NCBI RefSeq assembly: GCF_005239225.2
Contig: NC_133284.1
Span: 28,816,339 to 28,880,338, forward strand
Direction: 5' to 3'
Length of the DNA stretch: 64,000 nucleotides
Origin: Populus alba
Taxonomy: Eukaryota > Streptophyta > Magnoliopsida > Malpighiales > Salicaceae
The notes beneath the pieces were generated by a model that was given only the letters and a program-made list of their open reading frames with translations, had not been told where the DNA came from and searched no databases. This document shows positions 58,140 to 64,000 of this stretch, piece after piece. The translations under genes and the position numbers were made by a program. Numbering within the stretch: position 1 is the first letter of the stretch; every line of letters starts with the position of its first letter.

Positions 58140-58545
58140 CTTCAATGAAAATTGCTCTCTTTCTTTATCTATCTATTTCTCACACAATCTTTGCTGCATG
58201 AAAAACATGGTGCGCAAAGTTGTGTGCTTTGTTTCATAAAATTGATTTAGAAGATAAGAGAGGAAAGCCCCAACCTTTTTAACATGTTTTATGATTGAAA
58301 ATTGAAGTTTTTTGCAGTTTAGGAGTGGGCAATTGATGCTCATCAATTTAGCAGGTGTACAAGTTTTGATCTTTTCTAGTTAAAAAGTTAACATCTTGAA
58401 GCTGTAAGTAGGGTTTTGGCTATTTCTAACGTAGACAAGTTTTGATTTTGGAGACGGTTTAGGTTTTAGGGTTTGATTATAACTGGTGGTTGTTGATCAG
58501 TTATTGAGTTGTTATGGGGGTAATGATCAAGTTGGGGTTTTGAAT
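58140..58545 (+). promoter_or_regulatory. 5' leader of the Pumilio gene with several upstream ORFs
   Basis: Short upstream frames begin at 58145 (18 codons, hydrophobic), 58198 (13 codons), and 58514 (9 codons, ending 2 bases before the main ATG). Others may exist. If the leader is transcribed unspliced, these should reduce or regulate translation of the main frame; that is inference. A leader intron could remove some of them. Confidence 0.5.
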
Positions 58546-61500
58546 ATGCTATCTGAATTGGGAAGGAGACCGATGGTAGGAGCTAATGATGGATCATTCG
58601 GCGATGATTTAGAGAAGGAGATAGGGTTATTGTTGCGTGAGCAACGTAGGCAAGAAGCTGATGATCGTGAGAAAGAGCTCAATTTGTATAGGAGTGGTTC
58701 TGCTCCTCCAACCGTGGAGGGTTCATTGAATGCAGTCGGGGGCTTGTTTGGCGGCGGAGGTAATGGTGGTGCCTCTTTCTCAGACTTTATTGGTGGAAAA
58801 AATGGGAATGGTTTCACGTCCGAGAAGGAGCTTAGGTCTGATCCAGCTTACTTATCTTATTACTATTCAAATGTGAATTTGAACCCTAGGCTTCCTCCTC
58901 CTTTGCTGTCGAAGGAGGATTGGAGGTCTGCGCAGAGATTGAAGGGTGGAAGTTCAGTCTTAGGTGGGATTGGAGATAGGAGGAAAGGTAGCAGAGCTGA
59001 TAATGGTAATGGTAATGGTAGATCAATGTTTTCAATGCCACCAGGGTTTGAATCGAGGAATCAAGACAGTGAGGTTGAGTCAGAGAAGGTTTCTGGCTCA
59101 CTTGAATGGGGTGGTGACGGGCTGATTGGTTTACCAGGATTAGGACTTGCCAGCAAACAGAAGAGCTTTGCTGAAATATTTCAGGTGTATTTCTATGATT
59201 TTGCTCAAGTCACGTTTCTGTTTGTTTGTAAATTTCTGGCTTTTGCTTATTGCTTTCTGGCATCAAGAATATCATTGGATTATTTTCCTTGAATTCCCCA
59301 TTGTGGTATTCGGTGCTTCCTATTAAGGATTGGCACAATATTATTTGTGCATGGATGAAATAAATAAGTTTTTTGCTTTCCTTTTCTAATTTTCTACTTT
59401 GAATGTTACAGAAAATCAGTTTTTTTTTTTTTTTTTACCTGGGTTATTTTATTTTTGTATCATTCTCTATGCCTTGCAATTATTTTGTTTTCAGTTTGTT
59501 TGTGTACAAATGGTATTGGAGGTGTATTAAGAATGCGATCATGACAAATTGATGCAATATTTAGTTATTTTTATTCTCGAATACAAAGTGAAGAAGTCTA
59601 TGAACTGGTCGGTATGTTTAACTTGTGAACTCTGAGGAGCTTTTAGTTGTGTGGGATTTAGTTCTGTGTAAATGACGAGACCATTACGAGGCCCCATGCT
59701 AGACATACACTTTGAACTCAAGCTTTGATTGGGATACCAATTTCAAGGGCATTGTCTATGGCCTAAAAGTTGCCTTCTTTAGATTGTCCACTCCACTGTT
59801 ATATTTATGATTTGGTATCTTATATCCATGCAGGATGATTTGGGGCGTGCAACTCCTGTGACAGGGCCTCCATCTCGCCCAGCTAGTCGTAATGCATTTA
59901 ATGAAAACGTTGAGACCTTAGGTTCAGCTGAAGCGGAGTTGGCTCATTTGCGCCGTGAATTATCATCTGCAGATACTTTACGATCTGGTGCAAATGGCCA
60001 GGGCTCCTCTCCTGTCCAAAATATAGGCCAGCCTTCTTATAGTTATGCTGCTGCTCTTGGTGCCTCCTTGTCTAGGAGTACTACTCCTGATCCTCAACAC
60101 GTTGCCAGGGCTCCTAGTCCATGTCCTACACCCATTGGACAAGGGAGAGTTAGCACATCTGAAAAGAGAGTCACTGCTAGTTCAAACTCATTCATTGGTG
60201 TCTCATCTGGTATCAGGGAGCCTTCAGAGTTGGTATCTGTGTTTTCTGGCATGAACTTGGCAACAAATGGTGGAGTAGATGAAGAAATCCATTTGCCATC
60301 ACAGGCTGAACAGGATGTTGACAGCCATCAAAATTATCTCTATGGCCTCCAAGGCAGCCAGAATCATATGAAGCAAAATACATACATAAAGAAGTCTGAA
60401 TCTGGGCATTTACACATGTCTTCTGTTCCTCAATCTGCCAATTTATCATATTCTGATTTGGCTAGGAGTAATGGTGGTGGATCGAACCTCAACAGCTCAT
60501 CTTTGATGGCTGACAGGCAGGTTGAACTACAAAAATTGGCTTTTCCTTCTGGCAATTCTTACATGAAAGGATCACCTACCTCGGCTCTTGGTGGTGGAGG
60601 TGGCTTACCTGCACAGTATCATCATCTAGATGGTATCAATTCATCACTTCCAAACTATGGACTGAGTGGGTATTCCATGAATCCAGCATTGGCTTCCATG
60701 ATTGCTCAGCAGCTTGGCACTGGTAATCTGCCACCATTATTTGAAAATGTTGCTGCTGCATCTGCTATGGCCATCCCTGGAATGGACTCAAGAGTGCTCG
60801 GAAATGGTTTGGGGTCTGGAACAAATCTAACTGCTGCTTCGTTGGAGTCTTATAATCTTGGGAGAGGGGGGAGTCCAATAGCAGGAAGTGCTCTTCAGGC
60901 ACCTTTTGTTGATCCTGTGTATCTCCAGTACTTGAGGACTCCTGACTATGCTGCTACCCAGCTCTCGGCTATTAATGATCCCTCAATAGATAGGAACTAC
61001 TTGGGTAATTCATACTTGAATTTCCTTGAAATTCAAAAGGCTTATGGTCTTCTATCATCTCAGAAATCACAGTATGGTGTCCCATTAGGTGGTAAATCTG
61101 GCAGTTCTACTCATCATGGTTATTTTGGGAATCCTGCCTTTGGTGTTGGTATGCCATATCCTGGAAGTCCCCTGGCAAGCCCTGTCATTCCAAACTCCCC
61201 AGTTGGACCTGCCAGTCCCTTGAGACACAATGAACTGAATATGCGTTTTCCTTCTGGAATGAGGAACTTAGCTGGGGGCATCATGGGACACTGGCCCTTG
61301 GATGCAGGATGTAACATGGATGAAAACTATGTGCCATCCCTATTGGAAGAGTTCAAGAGCAATAAAACCAAGTGTCTTGAACTCTCAGAAATTGTTGGTC
61401 ATGTTGTTGAGTTCAGGTATCTCTTGAACAAAAAAATATTATGTTCATTCATTGTCATAATTTGTTTTTTATATAATTCAATGATTTGAGATCCCTTATG

Positions 61501-64000
61501 AGCAGTGCGGATCAGTATGGGAGCCGATTCATTCAACAAAAACTTGAGACTGCCACAATGGATGAGAAAAATGTGGTTTACGAGGAAATCATGCCCCAGG
61601 CTCTTCCTCTGATGACTGATGTGTTTGGTAATTATGTAATTCAGAAGGTACCAGATATCTATGCTTTGTTACAGTGCACTTTGTTATGTTTTTATGGATT
61701 CCGCATATGAAAGTAGTAACTATGTATTTGTATGTAGTTTTTTCGAGCATGGCCTTCCATCACAGAGAAGAGAATTGGCTGGCAATCTTTTTGGTCATGT
61801 TTTGACACTTAGTCTTCAAATGTATGGCTGTCGAGTGATCCAGAAGGTACCATTAGTTTTGCTACCATTTTGCAATTTGATGTTACATGATACACCCTGT
61901 TACATCTTTGTTAGTGGATTATGGTACTATGGTGCCAGAAAGTATGCTTCTGAGAAAAAAAAATGTTTACTCCTGGTTTGTGTAAAAACAAAATGTTTTG
62001 GTCAAACAGCTCAAAGAATTCTTTGTCAGGGTTGTCCTCACCAATTTGCATAATGAAGTGTCTTGTATTCTCGTTTTGGGTAACAAGTTACCTATTCTGG
62101 AGGTGCAGCACTGCTTTTGTATTTGTCTCTTGCCTTCATCATTACACAATAGAAGAGTGACTATGCACAAATTTATGGAGATCCCTAAAAACTCACCAAT
62201 CAAATTAAGATGAATATGATTATCAGGGGCACCTACTGAAGTTGTTGATAGCAAGTAACATGTTCTTTTGTTTATATTGTTTAGGCCATTGAGGTTGTTG
62301 ACCTAGACCAGAAAATAAAAATGGTTGAAGAGCTCGATGGTCATGTAATGCGGTGTGTACGTGACCAGAACGGGAACCATGTCATCCAAAAGTGCATCGA
62401 GTGTATTCCTGAAGATAACATTCAGTTTATTGTCTCGACATTCTTTGATCAAGTTGTGAATCTCTCCACCCATCCATATGGGTGCCGTGTTATACAGGTT
62501 TGGAACTGTTTGCTTATTTCAAATGTACATGGACCTTTCTGGAAGAAAAGAAAATTACGTAACTGTTTCTAAATTTTGCAGAGGGTATTGGAACACTGCA
62601 ATGACGCAAAAACACAGAGTAAAGTTATGGATGAGATTTTAGGTGCTGTTAGTATGTTGGCGCAAGATCAATATGGAAATTATGTAGTGCAGGTTGGTTT
62701 TGCATTTCAATGACTCCCACTTCGGATGCATATAAGTTGCTACCATTCTTGTTGAGTGTTATAACTTTTGTGTCATCTAGATACTGGGTATGGGATATAA
62801 AGCTCTCTGCTTTATATAAAAAAGTTGGTCATGATGTTTGTTTAATCTATAAAAAGCAGTACAGGTATTCTTGAGATGATAGGGAGTGTATTTTCTACAA
62901 TCCTGGCTGAATCTCCAGTACTATCACCTTCATGTCTCATCCTTTATATCTGTCAATATTTTAGGAATATACATTCCTGCGTTGCAAACTCTATTATGTG
63001 AATGACTTTCTTGTCATTATTCCCCTTTGAGATGTGGTTCTATTGTACTTGAGCTTACTTCATTCACTTATTAGATAAATACCAGTCATCAATAAAGTGC
63101 AATCCACTGCTTCCCTCTCATTTCTCTTGCAAAAGAGTTATGTGCACCTGTGTATTTGTTTGAACTGCTTACTAATAACATTTATACATATGCAAGCATA
63201 CTAATAACATTTAATTGATCCATATAAAAGCATCCTAATAGTATTCAAGACTTGGATCGCTTCTTATGGAATCTTAAATTGGGAGTAAACTCTAATTTCC
63301 AAGATACAGATCTTTATTCTTTTTTGCTTATGTCTCTCACCCAGACAAAGCGCAAGATGATGGAGAAATGACACTGCTTTCATTTCTTTTCTTAGTGTTC
63401 AATATGGCAGTTGGAATTCCTTCTTCCGATGCCAGTTATTTCCCTGTGCCATGTATTTTTAAAATTGCACTTCCCAAATATTGTTACTTAACGGCACTTC
63501 TCATGTTGTTTCTTAATATTAATCTCTATTGATTGATTAAGCATTGGCTTCTGTTTTAACAGCATGTGCTGGAACATGGAAAATCTCATGAACGATCTGC
63601 TATTATCAAGGAGTTAGCTGGGAAGATTGTTCAGATGAGTCAGCAGAAGTTTGCCTCCAATGTTGTGGAGAAGTGTTTAACTTTTAGTGGTCCTGCTGAA
63701 CGCCAAATACTGGTCAATGAGATGCTTGGCACTACTGATGAAAATGAGCCTCTTCAGGTTTGCAACTTCTGTGCACTTTTGCAAGCTACAATTGAAGAAT
63801 TTTCTCAGTTTCCACTATGCATGTTTGTGTGTGCATACATGTTTCAAATTTTGTTTCTTACTGTTCCAAATTTTGTATCTTCCTGTTGCACGATTAAGCA
63901 TAATCATTTCCCAATCTCATCTGCTAATGTTTTCCCTTGTCTGTTCAGGCAATGATGAAAGATCAGTTTGCCAACTATGTTGTGCAAAAAGTGCTGGAGA
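58546..64000 (+). CDS. Pumilio-family RNA-binding protein, exons 1-8, 3' end outside the window
   Basis: Exons on +: 58546-59184, 59834-61416, 61506-61647, 61738/61739-61846, 62285-62497, 62582-62692, 63563-63757 and 63949 to the edge. The start [10 protein letters not shown] matches Arabidopsis APUM1-3; a frame running further 5' has no ATG. Exons 1-2 encode the long, low-complexity N-terminal part with the plant NABP-type region. Exons 3-8 encode Pumilio repeats, with RNA-contact residues in order SRxxQ, NYxxQ, CRxxQ, NHxxQ, CRxxQ, NYxxQ, SNxxE, NYxxQ, which by the known code read UGUA-N-AUA in target 3' UTRs. Such proteins bind mRNA in the cytoplasm and repress or destabilise it. All junctions keep frame except intron 3 to exon 4, where one T too many is present. 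Confidence 0.93.
59185..59833 (+). other. Intron 1 of the Pumilio gene
   Basis: GT donor (CAG-GTGTAT) and AG acceptor (CATGCAG-GATGAT), phase 0. It contains a T-run at about 59420-59437. Confidence 0.85.
62693..63562 (+). other. Intron 6 of the Pumilio gene
   Basis: The longest intron after the N-terminal part, 870 bases, phase 0, with GT donor (CAG-GTTGGT) and acceptor TTTTAACAG. It contains no obvious insertion. Confidence 0.85.

Noticed and set aside
58486..58545. A longer start for the Pumilio frame from 58486
   Set aside because: The first codon there is GTG, not ATG; the ATG at 58546 matches the conserved family N-terminus.

Overview
The window looks like nuclear DNA of a dicot plant. 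Long AT-rich intergenic tracts, spliceosomal introns, plant-only families (DVL/RTFL peptide, RDUF-type RING protein, MIR172) and a crowd of plant transposons (Ty1/copia, CACTA, Tourist-like MITEs, tRNA-derived SINEs) all point that way. A Salicaceae source such as poplar is my best guess from the general feel of genes and repeats; it is inference. No prokaryotic features (operons, CRISPR, ribosome binding sites) are present.

Layout. 1-1640: GC-richer decayed sequence without an intact gene. 2640-3000: relic of a copia-like LTR and primer site. 3103-9528: a Tourist-like MITE split by a dead CACTA element, which itself holds one exon of a receptor-like kinase. 10364-12812: two SINEs, a canonical MIR172 hairpin (about 10738-10873, + strand) and an intact Tourist-like MITE. 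16311-16586: a DVL/RTFL small-peptide gene. 18095-19069: a shortened cactin-like gene (-). 19500-19960: a carboxylesterase pseudogene (-). 20030-25590: a dispersed repeat present as a tandem duplication and as an inverted copy, with a + strand SINE between. 26218-26859: a two-exon HSP20/alpha-crystallin-domain gene of IDM2/IDM3 type (-). 28900-32360: AT-rich tandem and dispersed repeats. 32380-33722: a laccase pseudogene with its middle deleted (-). 34000-43900: no convincing gene; LTR relics, T-rich repeats and a pair of abutting SINEs at 42320-42709. 43982-45073: a single-exon RING-H2/DUF1117 E3 ligase gene (-). 48097-52755: a complete but inactivated Ty1/copia element with LTRs, target site duplication, primer site and a polypurine tract. 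52760-58000: repeats. 58546 to the window end: the first eight exons of a Pumilio-family RNA-binding protein gene (+), cut by the window edge.

The genes do not form a pathway. Several are regulators (MIR172, Pumilio, RING E3, DVL peptide, HSP20-like protein), but they are independent plant transcription units separated by transposons. The observations most worth checking are the MIR172 locus, the one-base frame problem at Pumilio exon 4, the nested MITE/CACTA/kinase-exon structure, the cactin gene lacking its central domain, the three-copy repeat around 20-25 kb, and the paired SINEs sharing target-site repeats. I found no convincing previously undescribed system.
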